Shown here one piece after another: positions 29,377 through 64,000 of a DNA stretch of 64,000 bases. The translations under genes and the position numbers were made by a program. Each line of letters opens with the position of its first letter. The stretch's first letter is position 1. The DNA comes from Atrina japonica (lineage: Eukaryota > Mollusca > Bivalvia > Pterioida > Pinnidae). The notes under the pieces are model-generated. The model worked only from the letters and a program-made list of their open reading frames with translations. It made no database searches and was not told where the DNA came from. The stretch spans positions 276,501-340,500 of the forward strand of contig BROG01000396.1 of assembly GCA_030159075.1 (NCBI GenBank), given 5' to 3'.

Positions 29377-29602
29377 TATGGTGGCTGATTTGTGCCATCT
29401 CGACTTATTAGGGACTTTTCGCTTGGCGAGGCGAAAAGTCGAAAACTTGCTAATAAGCGACCTTTCCTAGCGAAGACCCGCTTATTATCGACTTTTCTCA
29501 CCAACAACTCGCTAATATAGCGACTTTTTGCTAAACAAGGCAAAAAGTCGAAAAGTCGACTTTTTGCCTTAATTAGCGAGATGGCACAAATCAGCCACCA
29601 TA
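29377..29602. mobile_element. MITE family D with 26-bp perfect terminal inverted repeats
   Basis: The left end TATGGTGGCTGATTTGTGCC plus ATCTCG is matched exactly by its reverse complement at 29577-29602. The interior repeats short blocks such as CGACTTTTCGC, GCGACTTTTTGC, GCTAATAAGCGAC and AAAAGTCGAAAAGTCGACTT, some palindromic. No coding capacity; the perfect ends suggest a recent insertion. Confidence 0.9.
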
Positions 29603-29614
29603 AGTGAGCATTCT

Positions 29615-29821
29615 AAATAATATTCTGTACCGTTTGTGACGGTATTTATTCCTTACATATTTCATTTGAATTTGACTGTGTATCCACGGCTTACTCCCCC
29701 ATAACACATGATCCCACCACTAGATTTATAGAGGTCCATGCTTGTTCAACATTTATCAGATTTTTATATTGTATCCGGGACATCCTGAAGATTGATACTT
29801 AAATTTCTATGATTTTATATA
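29615..29821 (+). mobile_element. type 1 retroelement 3' tail (orphan copy)
   Basis: Contains GTACCGTTTGTGACGGTATT, TTTCATTTGAATTTGACTGT, ATGATCCCACCACTAGATTT and CCGGGACATCCTGAAGATTG. Confidence 0.7.
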
Positions 29822-29835
29822 GTTCAAGAACATAA

Positions 29836-29838
<3 letters not shown>

Positions 29839-29904
<66 letters not shown>
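29839..29904. repeat. (GA)n microsatellite
   Basis: About 66 bp of pure GA. Confidence 0.97.
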
Positions 29905-29907
<3 letters not shown>

Positions 29908-30252
29908 CGATCTGTTATAAATATCATAAACTACATATAAATTTACTATTTAACAATTTATAATATGGTTGATTTTTTCAATTTCACCGATAATGGGATT
30001 TTAATGTTGATACCAGCAAAACTCAAATTATGATATTTATAAGGGAAAATGGAGTATCGGTACCAACTAATTTAACACCATTTAAATTGTAAATCATTCA
30101 AAGGCTAAGATAGTCATATGTGTAGAGTAATTACTCGTAGATGGATTCGGCTATACATATACATATAGGTTTAATATTTGGCCTTGTATGATACCATTTT
30201 TCCTTTACAAAATATACATATACATATATTTTGATGTTTTGTTTGTTTTTTA

Positions 30253-30530
30253 TATTGTTGTTTAACGTCCCACTCAAGAATCCTTCACTCATATGGAGAC
30301 GTCACCAAATGCCGCCGGTGAAGGGCTTCAAATTTTGGCCTATGCTCGGCACTAACGGCTATTGAGCAGTGCGGGTTCTTTAACGTGCCGACACCCACTG
30401 TGACACGGAACCTCGATTTTTTACTGTCTCATCCGAAGGACAGGAAACCAACCTGCCGACTGGACTCAAACTCACGACCTCACGATCAAGAATCGAGCGC
30501 GATACCGACGCTACCAGGCCGGCTCACATG
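30253..30530 (-). mobile_element. tRNA-derived SINE, copy 3
   Basis: Reverse orientation: begins GTTGTTTAACGTCCCACTCA, contains GGCCTATGCTCGGCACTAAC and GACACGGAACCTCG, and ends with the tRNA-like head GGCCGGCTC on the right. Confidence 0.85.
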
Positions 30531-30539
30531 TATTTTGAA

Positions 30540-30655
30540 ATGGAACGCAACTGGTGAAGTCTTATTGACAGAAACGATCGTCTTGAGCATTTGTTTTGGC
30601 CCTTTTCAAAACTATAATTTTGGTATTATGTTCATAATATTTACAATGGTAAAAG
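30540..30655 (+). repeat. dispersed repeat R1
   Basis: Contains GGTGAAGTCTTATTGACAGA, AACGATCGTCTTGAGCATTT and AAAACTATAATTTTGGTATT. It abuts SINE copy 3. Confidence 0.65.
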
Positions 30656-30849
30656 TTTAGATATTGTAAATTAATTCAAATATATATAGGCATGTAAATG
30701 AATTTTAATCGCTCAACAAATACAAAGAATACTAGCAAAGCAAAGTAGAAAAATAGCTGCTTTTGTGAATGTACTAGGTTAAGAATATTTCTCCAATTCT
30801 GAAAGTCAATTGTCAGTATTTGACACGTACGTCAGCGGTGTTTTGAATT

Positions 30850-31044
30850 ATGATTCAGAAACACGAGGATTGCAATTGTTCTACTCGTAAACCCCCAGTT
30901 ATCGAAACATTACATAATATGTTTTGTAAAAGAGTTTTCAGCTTTGGTAAAAGTTCTTGTAATAATTTTGTATATTATCAGCTAGGAAGATATCCATTGA
31001 ATGGTTTTAGAAAATCAAGAATAATGAAATATTTGTTAAACTGA
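30850..31044 (+). pseudogene. LINE-type retrotransposon C-terminal fragment
   Basis: The open frame reads VIETLHNMFCKRVFSFGKSS, CNNFVYYQLGRYPLNGFRKS and RIMKYLL. The pattern FCK...N..VY.ELGR.PL...R..RI.KY occurs in the region after the reverse transcriptase in many LINE open reading frames of molluscs. Only about 60 codons remain, ending in TGA. Confidence 0.5.
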
Positions 31045-31119
31045 ATATCACCAAGCAATTGTATCTTACAAGCTTGTTATGTGGTTGTTAAATTTTAACA
31101 TGATACCATTTAGGAAAAT

Positions 31120-31345
31120 CCTAATGTCTGTCATACAAAAATCCATGTAACCTGGTGGGATGGAGTGTCGTGAACCCTTTCTTGACCCGAAAAAAATTGT
31201 ATTTTAGGTAATACGTCATTATTATACTGGTAAGAGTAGTCGTTCTTACATGTCGCCATACCCACGAGTATCCAGCGCAGAATAAAACGCTTTTCCCGCG
31301 AAGCTTGTCATAACTGAAAAGTGGGTAGAATCTTCCGCATGACAA
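31120..31345. repeat. dispersed repeat R3
   Basis: Contains CATACAAAAATCCATGTAAC, TCGCCATACCCACGAGTATC, CGAAGCTTGTCATAACTGAA and AATGTTACTCTGCCCCGCCA. A related copy lies at about 38490-38700 and a short piece at 8870-8925. Confidence 0.55.
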
Positions 31346-31497
31346 TCAAAATGTTACTCTGCCCCGCCAAGTTATGGGAACCTGACAATGTTGTATGACT
31401 GGAGTAGGTGAAAAATCTCCTCTTAGATATATGTATAGGCAAGAATGTTTTCACGAAATATCTAAGCTGTATGTTTTCTCGTGACTTTTAAACACCA

Positions 31498-31604
31498 GGA
31501 CCCAGTTGCACAACAGCTTGTTAAATTGAATATGAAGTTAACCAATGTTAAACCAATGGGCTAACGGTAGATTAAATTCAACAATGTGTTGTGCAACTGG
31601 GTCC
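31498..31604. mobile_element. 107-bp hairpin element with 18-bp perfect inverted ends
   Basis: GGACCCAGTTGCACAACA and TGTTGTGCAACTGGGTCC are exact reverse complements. Interior AT-rich, non-coding. Confidence 0.8.
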
Positions 31605-31689
31605 AGTTCTTAGATTTATCTGCATTCACGATTCGTTTTGTTTGCAGGTTTATATCAAGAATGTTACTAACATTATATACCTGCAAGAA

Positions 31690-31845
31690 ATTTTATACAC
31701 ATATACACTATGTAAAAATGAAAACGTACAGCGGATAATCGAAATTCCAAGTCCATAAAAACACGACAAAATTGATATAAACATGGTCTCAAAACAAAGA
31801 ACAATTGCGAATCCCAAACGGAATGGGAGCAGGTGTCCGGAAGGA
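31690..31845 (-). mobile_element. type 2 retroelement 3' tail, minus copy
   Basis: Minus strand reads TTCCGGACACCTGCTCCCAT, TTTGGGATTCGCAATTGTTC, GAGACCATGTTTATATCAAT and ACTTGGAATTTCGATTATCC, matching 15200-15305. Confidence 0.65.
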
Positions 31846-32782
31846 TAATAAATATAGAAAATGGAAAATATTGAAATATAGAAAATGGAAAATATTGAAA
31901 TATTGAAAAGATGTAAAAGAAAATGCACGCTCTGTAACAACAACGATATAGAAAAATTAATAACATTTTCATCAATTTTTTCATTCTTATATGGATCTGA
32001 AAATTTCGTTTATTAAAAGAATTCGACCAAGTGTTTTCACTGAAGTTCGTACAATTTCTGGGGAGTAATGATATAAATGAATTGATGTTTGGAAAATACA
32101 GCTACCAAACAATATTAGATCAGCAGTTGCAAATGTGTAACAATGGCTCGTCATTTGTTACCTCTTTGCAATCCATTTTTGTTTTATTATTTATGTGTTT
32201 AAGTAAGCCAAGTATTATTCTAAGTTTTCGGACTTTTTGTGCACATATACCAAACTGTATTCATTTTAAATATGTGTTATGTTTTGTTCTCTTTTATAAG
32301 CCGAAAGGCTTCAGGAATAAAGAATTTGAACTACGGATGTTTTTAACGGGCAATTACGTTGAACGGGTTTTACTACATCCTGCAAGGTGATTACATCCCG
32401 GTACATCAAACGTACCGCAGTGTAAATATAAACAAATGATATCAAGTTATCAAGTCAACATACAGGTGAGTTTTTTTGAAGTCAATGTTCCGCAAATTTT
32501 ACGGTCAGTATAATGCCCGTAAAATACACTATTCAGAATCCAATATTATCTCCTAACAAGAATTATACTCAAGTCGAAACTTCAATAATGTTTTAATTCA
32601 TGCTAAAAATAACAAGGATTAAATTATACTGTTGGTGTCCATACAGTGGTTGTTCTACAGTGGAATAAGTTTATGGGCTTTCGGATCGTTTTATTTGTTA
32701 AGCGGATTAATATATTTTAGAAAAAACGCCAAGCCCACTGGGGATAAGTCTTCCTACTAGGTCCCTTTACGGAGAAATTTGA

Positions 32783-33060
32783 GAGCCGGCCTGGCTCTGT
32801 CGGTAGCGCGCTCGACTCTTGATCGTAAGGTCGTGAGTTTGTGAGCCGCCGGCAGCTTGGTTTCCTGTCATTCGGATGAGATAGTAAAAACCGAGGTCCC
32901 GTGTCACAGTAGGTATCGGTACGGTAAAGAAACCTCACTGCTCAATGGCTGTAAGTGCCGAGCATAGGCCAAATTTTGAAGCCCTTCACCGGCATATGGT
33001 GACGTCTCCATATGAGTGAAAGATTCTTGAGTGGGACGTTGAACAACAGCAAACAAACAA
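32783..33060 (+). mobile_element. tRNA-derived SINE, copy 4 (best preserved)
   Basis: Head GAGCCGGCCTGGCTCTGTCG has a clear A box; CGTGAGTTTGTGAGCCGCC covers the B-box region. The body has GAGGTCCCGTGTCACAGTAG, AAGTGCCGAGCATAGGCCAA and GATTCTTGAGTGGGACGTTG, ending with CAAACAAACAAA. Confidence 0.85.
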
Positions 33061-33196
33061 AACGGAGAGATTTGATGAATTTTAGGGAACTGGCTAGTTT
33101 TAGTGATTAAAACAGTAGAGGTATGATAACACACACTGTAGATGAATTATCATTTTGGATGATAAACAAATAAATTCCTGGATCTTATATACATCT

Positions 33197-33416
33197 CATA
33201 GGCGTCGGAAGCAAATTGAAAGTGTTTGGGGCCATCCAATCAAAGGACAAACTTAAAACACAACAGTGCTCCAAAGTGGGGGGGCTAAACCAACTTAAAA
33301 CACACACACGCCAGAAACGTCTTGGGGGCTAAGCCCCAATTTTCAACACCTATGCCTATCTTTGCAAAAAAGTGGGGGGCTTAACCCTCCCTAGCCCCCC
33401 GGCTCCGACGCCTATG
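33197..33416 (+). mobile_element. MITE family B, copy 3 (with target duplication)
   Basis: Ends CATAGGCGTCGGAAGC and GGCTCCGACGCCTATG, flanked by CATCT on both sides (33192-33196, 33417-33421). Interior as in copy 1. Confidence 0.88.
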
Positions 33417-33480
33417 CATCTCTCGTTGGTCTTGGCTCACTGGAGTACCCGGATAAAACATAAGTGTTTGAGCCATCCAA

Positions 33481-33541
33481 TCGGAGGATCGAACCCGAGT
33501 GATGGATGCTAATCTAGTGCACTAACCACTTTGCTACCCCG
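33481..33541 (-). repeat. tRNA-like sequence (degenerate)
   Basis: Minus strand has GGTAGCAAAGTGGTTAGTGC (A box) and CTCGGGTTCGATCCTCCG (B box). The spacing is tRNA-like but no acceptor stem is visible. Confidence 0.45.
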
Positions 33542-34376
33542 AATAACAAACTACAGTGTCAAAGATTGATAGGGGTGTTTGGTGGGGTATTTGAAAAATG
33601 ATTTTTTGTAACTTGTGAATGTAGTCTACTGTCCCCGTCATATTATCCGTTAATCGGAAAAATCGCATTTATTTTCACATATCCTCACTTCTTTCCAAAA
33701 CATCGATATCAAGGTATCTATTTCAGTATGTCGTTACTGAAAACAGTATTTGTCTCGCCTACAAACGTCTATGCAGCTCGAAATTAACAAAAATACTTTT
33801 GAGATACGGAGTTTCTATACATACAGATTGTCAGCCATCTTGTTTGTAGCCAGATCAACTTTGGATGAGTTCATCACGCGGGGGTGTTCAAATGCGATTT
33901 ACAACTTTAGAGGGACGTAAACTCATGACGTTAGATGTTTATGTTCATGATTTTAAAAATCGTATGGTGATAAGGAATGTTTTCAGTTTTTTAAAAATTT
34001 CAGTTACTTTAAATTAAGGAATTGATAGTGTATATATCTACTTCTAATAATTTTTACACGGTTTCAAAATTAAAAAAAAAAAAAAAAATACGGTAGCTAT
34101 GTGCACCGCGCAATGAAGATCTGGGCCCGAAGTCACCAAAATTACTCAACTTTTATTTCATTATTTTTACTATAAAATTGTTTATAAAACTTTTGGATTT
34201 TAGTGATTAGAGAAATTTACGAATTTCCATTCCGGTCGAAGCTTGCATTCCCTGTTTCTGAACTCGGACAAAATCAGTAGCATTTAGTGTATTTTTTTGT
34301 TTTTTGTTTAAATTATAGTTTCTTTCTATTTTCATGATCATTTGTCTCCACTAAATTGCGGGGTACGTCCAGAACA

Positions 34377-34388
34377 TCTCTCTCTCTT

Positions 34389-34425
<37 letters not shown>
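34377..34425. repeat. (TC)n microsatellite
   Basis: TCTC repeat with one TTTC interruption. Confidence 0.95.
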
Positions 34426-34427
<2 letters not shown>

Positions 34428-34800
34428 GATCATTCATGATCCGTGAAATTATTAATATTTTATACATGTATTCTATTTTGTAAATTTGAATGTGTCTGTT
34501 GCGTTCGTTTGTTTGTTTTTATTTTTTTGGTATTATTATCTAGATCTTACAGTAAAAAAAATATTTATATAGGCCTACACCGTCGTGCGTTTATATTTTA
34601 ATTCTGTTTCGTAAAAACGTTCTGATATATAGTGTCTATGTATCAGAAAATTTAGTGCGTTGCCAGGCCTTCATGTTTTCAGCCCCGGAGATGACATAGT
34701 GGTGAACAAAAAATATTCTCTGCGTATTGTAGTAGTAGTCACGTTTATTAACAATTAATGTTTTATTATGAGATATTAAAATAAATATTAATAGAATCTA

Positions 34801-34926
34801 CCCTTACCTTGAGGGTATGACAAAGGAATCTCAATCCGAGGGTAAGATTCTTGAATGACGAACCCGAGACTTGCCGAATCTTATCCTAAGTATTGAGATT
34901 CCTTTGTCACACCCTCAAGGGAGGGG
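34801..34926. mobile_element. 126-bp hairpin element, 35-bp inverted ends
   Basis: The left arm CTTGAGGGTATGACAAAGGA plus ATCTCAAT is mirrored by ATTGAGATTCCTTTGTCACA plus CCCTCAAG. A second inner pair (GGGTAAGATTC / GAATCTTATCC) extends the palindrome almost to the centre. Non-coding. Confidence 0.85.
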
Positions 34927-34929
34927 TTG

Positions 34930-35984
34930 ATTATTTTTCTCCCATGTTTTAAATGCATGGAGTATATATGAAGATGTATGCAAATGTAATCTGACATAAT
35001 GCACTGCATTCTAGACGCAACAGACACCCTACATCGTATCAGTTGTATTGTGACGTCATAGCGCGTGTAGCTTGTCAATACCCCAGGAGGTTGACAAGGA
35101 AATCATTCCCCGTTAAAAGGAAGGAAAAATATGTGAACGATGGGAGAATAAATGTACAACACAATCGATTGTTCTTGATACTTCAAAACAAAGCAAACAT
35201 ATAATATTTGACAGATGTGTCCCGTTCTCTCATTGAGCCTCATGTACAGCCCTATGTAACATGATAGTAAGTAACTTTACAAGTATTGACATTTGGGGGG
35301 AGACTGTGTAAAGATTGCGTGTCTGTCTTGGGATAGTCATTTCTATCTGAAACCTTAGGTGGTCTATTCCATCTACAACTAAGGATGGAGAAGGATCCAA
35401 AACATTTATTCTTTGTAGAATAAACATTGTAATTACATGTAATATAAAAATATGAATTTATGTACATTGTGAAAGACAAAATATCTGATTTGGCCATATT
35501 ACAAAAAAAAAAAAAAAAAAAAAAATAATAATAATAATAGGAAAAAATACAGAGACATAAATTGAAATGCTAAAATACATCTGAAAACTACCCCATTGAT
35601 GACAAAGTCCACCGAGAGGCAATATCAATAGATTGTAGTTGATAGTATACCTGTATAAGCAAACTATTCAACTCAGAAGTAATATTTGGAACAGATATAT
35701 GAATCGTGTATCATAGATGTGAAAACAGGTAAATATGATACACTGTTACAATGTATAGGTTGTCTTATGTTTAGCACGTGCTCATGGAACAAAGCTATTT
35801 AGTAATAGCTTCATTTTGCAGCCTTATCTATGGGAAGTGTGGTTTTTTCGATATTTGCTTAATTGCCAACCGTGTGGATACTTCGCTAGGTCAATCCCGG
35901 TCTCTTTGGTCTGCATGACCGAAAAATCTTTAATTCAACGTTGTCCTCTTTAATGTTTACACAGTAATACAAGTAGTGTCAATG
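34930..35984. other. intergenic, nothing recognised
   Basis: Contains an A-run followed by ATA repeats near 35503-35540; otherwise no structure seen. Confidence 0.5.
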
Positions 35985-36080
35985 TTGTACGTAATATAAA
36001 CATATTACCAAAGTTATAATGCTCAAGACGATAATTTCTGTCAATTTGACTTCATCAGTTGCGCTCCAATTTAAAACAGA
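35985..36080 (-). repeat. dispersed repeat R1, minus copy
   Basis: Contains CATATTACCAAAGTTATAAT, GCTCAAGACGATAATTTCTG and TTGACTTCATCAGTTGCGCT. Confidence 0.65.
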
Positions 36081-36339
36081 TTTTCTAAAGGGAAAGTGCT
36101 ATCACACAAATAATAAATCTAAATGCATATTGTATAGTTGTTTAATTTAACGGGGAGAAAAAATTCGCGTTTTTCATTCAAGGAACTTATTCACGGGTAT
36201 AAAATTTCGCACAAGATTTATTACGAACTGTCCTCCTGATACTTCATAAGTATAAGGTATTATATTCACGGGTATTTAATTTCGCGATATTGGCATTGAC
36301 CGCGAGTATAGCGAAATTAAACCCATCCACCCTGCGAAT

Positions 36340-37570
36340 AAAAGTAACTATATAGTAGCTAAATCCGTTTAACATTTGTAATACAGAAAATTATTTTGTT
36401 ACATCATTAGATCTAACACAACTTTTAAAACCTAAATACGCATGGCCAAAATATAATTTAGGATTCGCCCTTTCCCTGCTAGGTTTTTACACACATGTAG
36501 TTTTATACGAAATTGAGACAAGGTTTCTTTAAACGATAGATATCTTTATCGCCCTGTGTTTATTATTTATGGGGATGCAGTTAAAAAAAGAAACAACAAC
36601 AACGATGCAATGACTGCAATTGTTTCAGTAAATATGGCGGTTTCCTAATGAATGTGTGGATTCTCGTTAGTTCGTGGGGTCATAAATAAAATACATAGGA
36701 TTTAGCTTGCACACTTGTCATCGTTTGTTTATGATTGAATTCAGATGAAAGACGTCTCCTGGCTTTAGATTATACAGTCGAAAATGGGGTAAAATACGTA
36801 GAAATGTTCAAAATGCTGTATAATTTGTACCAAATATTATTAATGGTACCATGTCAACATTTGTTACTATTTTTATCCCAGCGCCATATTTGATTGGTTG
36901 ATAAAAAATACTGGCAGCTTATAAAGAATATTTTTTAAAGAGAAGTAAGGCTGAAATTGATTTGTTTATTCACCCTAATACTTGTTTCATTTCAAAATAA
37001 TTTTATTTATTAAGTGAAATGTATTTTGCCCCAACGACTTAATGAGAACACAGCTAAAAATGACAATTTTAAAGTTTTATGAAGTTATGCGAAAACACAC
37101 TTATTAATTAAAAAAAAGCTATTAATAAAAAACAGCAACAACAATTGATATCTATCTCATTGGCTGTAACTTTTAATTGTACCACTTGCTCAATAAAACA
37201 ACAAACTACCCAAATCAAAGTCTCTGAAAAATACATACAAGGCAATAATAGTAATAAATTTATATCAGAATAGGAAAATATTTGTTTGCTACTTGAAATT
37301 ATGAAAACAACGTCAATGTGTATCATGCGATGACGTCACTTATATAAGTGGTTTCAGCTTTAAGGCAAATGAAAGTGATTAGATGGATTCCAAAGCAATC
37401 CATTGGAAAGTATGGAGATGTAAATGCATAACTTTTGTGAACGTTTGTTGGTTCCCCGTAGTTCCTCTTTTATCTGAAGGTATTTCAAAAAATTTTGATA
37501 ATATTGAACAGAATCTGAATATTTTCGTTGACATGCCTTTTCTTCACCTCCAAAGTTTACACAAAAATAA
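36340..37570. other. intergenic, nothing recognised
   Basis: No exon, terminal repeat or tandem structure I can support. Confidence 0.5.
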
Positions 37571-37574
37571 TGTT

Positions 37575-38057
37575 CTTTGATGACACTTAATTTGTAGGTG
37601 CTCTTTCGCAGATTAAACTTTACTTTTTTCATTTTGACGTACAATTAAATGACCCGTCAAACATTTGTGTGATTATGACCGCACAATCGAATAGCATAAA
37701 ATACACATTGAGAGTCATTTGTGAGACATTTGGTGATAGGGCAGTTGTATTTCTATGTTAAAACCTTCATGTGTTTTTGATTTAACTTGATGGGTACGAC
37801 CATCTACATAGACTAAAACAACATTTGATGACACTTAATTTGTAGGTGCTCTTTCGCAGATTAAACTTTACTTTTTCATTTTGACGTCACAATTAAATGA
37901 CCCGTCAAACATTTGTGTGATTATGACCGCACAAATACACATTGAGAGTCATTTGTGAGACATTTGGTGATAGGGCAGTTGTATTTCTATGTTAAAACCT
38001 TCATGTGTTTTTGATTTAACTTGATGGGTACGACCATCTACATAGACTAAAACAACA
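37575..38057. repeat. direct tandem duplication, ~240-bp unit, two copies
   Basis: The block starting TTGATGACACTTAATTTGTA and ending CTACATAGACTAAAACAACA occurs twice in succession (about 37577-37822 and 37825-38057). The second copy lacks about 15 bp around CGAATAGCATAAAA. The sequence is otherwise almost identical. Confidence 0.9.
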
Positions 38058-38139
38058 TATTTACATTTCTCGAAGCAATCTCTCAATGCCTAAATATATA
38101 TAAACGGCGTTTATACAACCTATAATCGAAGTTCTTAAT

Positions 38140-38432
38140 ATGATATCACACCAAGATATATCCTTATTCATAATATGACGTCACACCACGATGTATCCTC
38201 ATTCATGATATGACGTCACATCATGATATACCCTCATGATATGACAGCACACCATGATATATCCTCATTCATAATATGACGTCAAACCATGATATCTCCT
38301 CATTCATGATATGACGTCACACCATGATATATCCTCATTTTTGATAAGACGTCACACCATGATATATCCTCATTCATGATATGACGTCACACATGATATA
38401 TCCTCATTCATGATAAGACGTCATACCATGTT
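38140..38432. repeat. ~34-bp minisatellite with CRE-like palindromes
   Basis: Eight units of about 34 bp: ATATGACGTCACACCATGAT plus ATATCCTCATTCATG. Four units keep the exact palindrome TGACGTCA (near 38175, 38210, 38311 and 38380); others have one change (AGACGTCA, TGACAGCA). Confidence 0.9.
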
Positions 38433-38489
38433 ATGTGAATCAGATATACTCTATATTTTGCTCTTCTACCTTGAACTTGGATGGCAGAT

Positions 38490-38700
38490 AAATTGAATGG
38501 GGCCAGTCTCTGAAACCCAAAAGGCATCCATATTACGCTTACTACTAGAGTAATCGTTCCTACTTGTCACCATACATAAGAAAGTATCCAATGAAGAATA
38601 CAACGTTGCACGCTTGTCAAAACTGAAAGGTGAGTAGAATCATCCGTATGATAATCAAAAGGTTACTCCCCCCTGCCATCTTATGTGAATCGGATAATAT
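38490..38700. repeat. dispersed repeat R3
   Basis: Contains CTTGTCACCATACATAAGAA, AGTATCCAATGAAGAATACA, GCTTGTCAAAACTGAAAGGT and AAAAGGTTACTCCCCCCTGC, collinear with 31120-31345. Confidence 0.55.
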
Positions 38701-38930
38701 ATGAAATGTTTCTAAGACGCCATTGTTTTTTCGCCCGATACGTCTGACTTAGGATTGTACTGTTTTTTTAAAGTACCGCTATGAATGATATTTTTGAGTA
38801 AACAGACATATTTCATGGTGGACAAATTAATGAATAAATTTTAATGAAATTCTATGTGAAAGTTCATTTATCAATATGAATATTATCAAGGCTGCGATAA
38901 CGAACATTTTTGTCTCTCTCCCATGGTTTA

Positions 38931-39271
38931 AAGGGACATTAGCTATGTTTTGTTTTTCAATTCCCCTTTGTTTCTACTTTGATTGATATACAATAGCAAA
39001 AAGAGATATAGACAGGCATAAAAATCATTAAATTCCTATACATTTTTTGAAAATTGAGAAACCCATGTTTTGCACTTTTTCACTTGCAATTGATAAACTC
39101 AACCTTACTATTTGTATATGAATACCACACTAGACCTAACCTTATTTTTACAAAATGTATATGGATATAAGATTTTTTAAAAACCTCTGTATAGCTGTTA
39201 TTTGTTATTTTACATAAGGTAGCAAAAGTAGAAAATATCAAAATAATTTTTGGGGGTAAACATTGCCCCTT
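38931..39271 (+). mobile_element. MITE family A, copy just downstream of the ROCO-like stop codon
   Basis: Left end AAGGGACATTAGCTATGTTT, right end GTAAACATTGCCCCTT, TA on both sides. Interior order matches 16740-17109. It starts 90 bp beyond the stop codon of the ROCO-like gene and so probably forms part of its 3' untranslated region. Confidence 0.8.
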
Positions 39272-39360
39272 TAATGACTTTACAGACAGAATTGTGTTAT
39301 CATGCTTATTTTCAACGTAACCAAACCAAGATGGTCAGTGAGATGATAAAACATTTAGAT

Positions 39361-63506
<24,146 letters not shown>

Positions 63507-63509
63507 CTT

Positions 63510-64000
63510 AGAAATAAAAACAAAATCACAAATATGTTCACATAGGAAGAAAGTAATGAAGTTTAAAATATTAAATGAAAAGTATGTAGATGATGTTTCA
63601 GTTATAATTTCAGTTATAATGTTTTTAGAACACAGAACTCTTAATCTTGCAACATAATTAGTTGGAGCTCAGTTCTAAATGTGTGATTTAAACATGCTGC
63701 CAACATTATACATTTATTGCCCTAGTTGCAGGAAGACATGATGATTTGTTTAACCAAGGTAAGTCATATTTCCCGAGGGCGAAGGGGAATAAAACTTGCC
63801 GCGGGTAAACAAATCCTCATGTCTCCCTTCAACCATGGCAATAAATTGTTTATTATACCGAAATACAGAATCAACAAAGACTGTCGAATCAGCTGCGTGA
63901 AGGGTTTTCGCATGAGCGAGACATGACGCACGTGAGGGAAATATAACGCACGCGAGGGAAACATGAAGTGTATAGTTTCCATGACATGTGACGGCTCTCA
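63510..64000. other. intron upstream of exon a, nothing recognised
   Basis: No upstream exon of the ROCO-like gene is found before the window ends. A short repeat of CGCACG(T/C)GAGGGAAA(C/T)AT occurs near 63928-63965. Confidence 0.5.

Noticed and set aside
30385..30660. Frames containing SNSRPHDQESSA (also 32717-32938)
   Set aside because: Reverse reading of the SINE tRNA-like head, a common annotation artefact.
32031..32390. 119-codon open frame as a gene
   Set aside because: Composition is hydrophobic and AT-driven, no motif and no splice signals that join it to another exon.

Overview
This is animal nuclear DNA, most probably from a bivalve mollusc. The window is AT-rich and intron-rich, and packed with microsatellites, minisatellites, SINEs, small inverted-repeat elements and decayed Penelope-like retroelements. 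The bivalve placement is an inference from two repeat families I recognise from bivalve genomes: a tRNA-headed SINE ending in TGGGACGTTAAACAACAA, and a reverse-transcriptase family with a tail containing GGGGATGCTTACTCCTCCATG. There are no bacterial-style operons. Most open frames in the window are repeat artefacts or antisense shadows.

Two multi-exon genes, both on the minus strand, can be rebuilt from splice sites with consistent phase. Gene 1 (24004 to 17857) has three coding exons and encodes a 273-residue single-pass membrane protein of the CYYR1/Shisa type: six extracellular cysteines, one transmembrane segment, and a long serine/arginine-rich cytoplasmic tail. Its second intron carries a 2.3 kb minisatellite. 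Gene 2 (from beyond the right edge of the window to 39361) supplies eight 3' exons, 538 codons and a stop. It encodes the C-terminal part of a protein that looks like the COR domain of a Roc-COR (ROCO) protein. It has no visible kinase and ends in Cys-Val-Ile-Met, a textbook CaaX prenylation signal.

Layout. 1-17.8 kb is intergenic. It holds a Penelope-like 3' end with a hammerhead-ribozyme-like core, an 80-bp tandem array with the same core, SINEs, MITEs, a mariner-like remnant and a TGTGCGCACA minisatellite. 17.8-24 kb is gene 1. 24-39 kb is intergenic: a three-level nested insertion (retroelement inside a CAGTGGCGGAT-ended DNA element inside a second retroelement tail), a MITE with 26-bp perfect ends, a CRE-like minisatellite and a 240-bp tandem duplication. 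39.3-63.5 kb is gene 2. Its last intron contains a deleted GIY-YIG Penelope-like element. Its 9.5 kb intron contains several retroelement tails and a ~172-bp satellite array. A (GA)n tract begins a few bases after one of its 5' splice sites.

At least fifteen copies or fragments of one retroelement tail are scattered through the window, on both strands and at all stages of decay. The two genes show no functional link to each other. The system most worth following up is the group of hammerhead-like motifs shared by the Penelope-like ends and the 80-bp tandem array. The most notable protein feature is the CaaX terminus of the ROCO-like gene.
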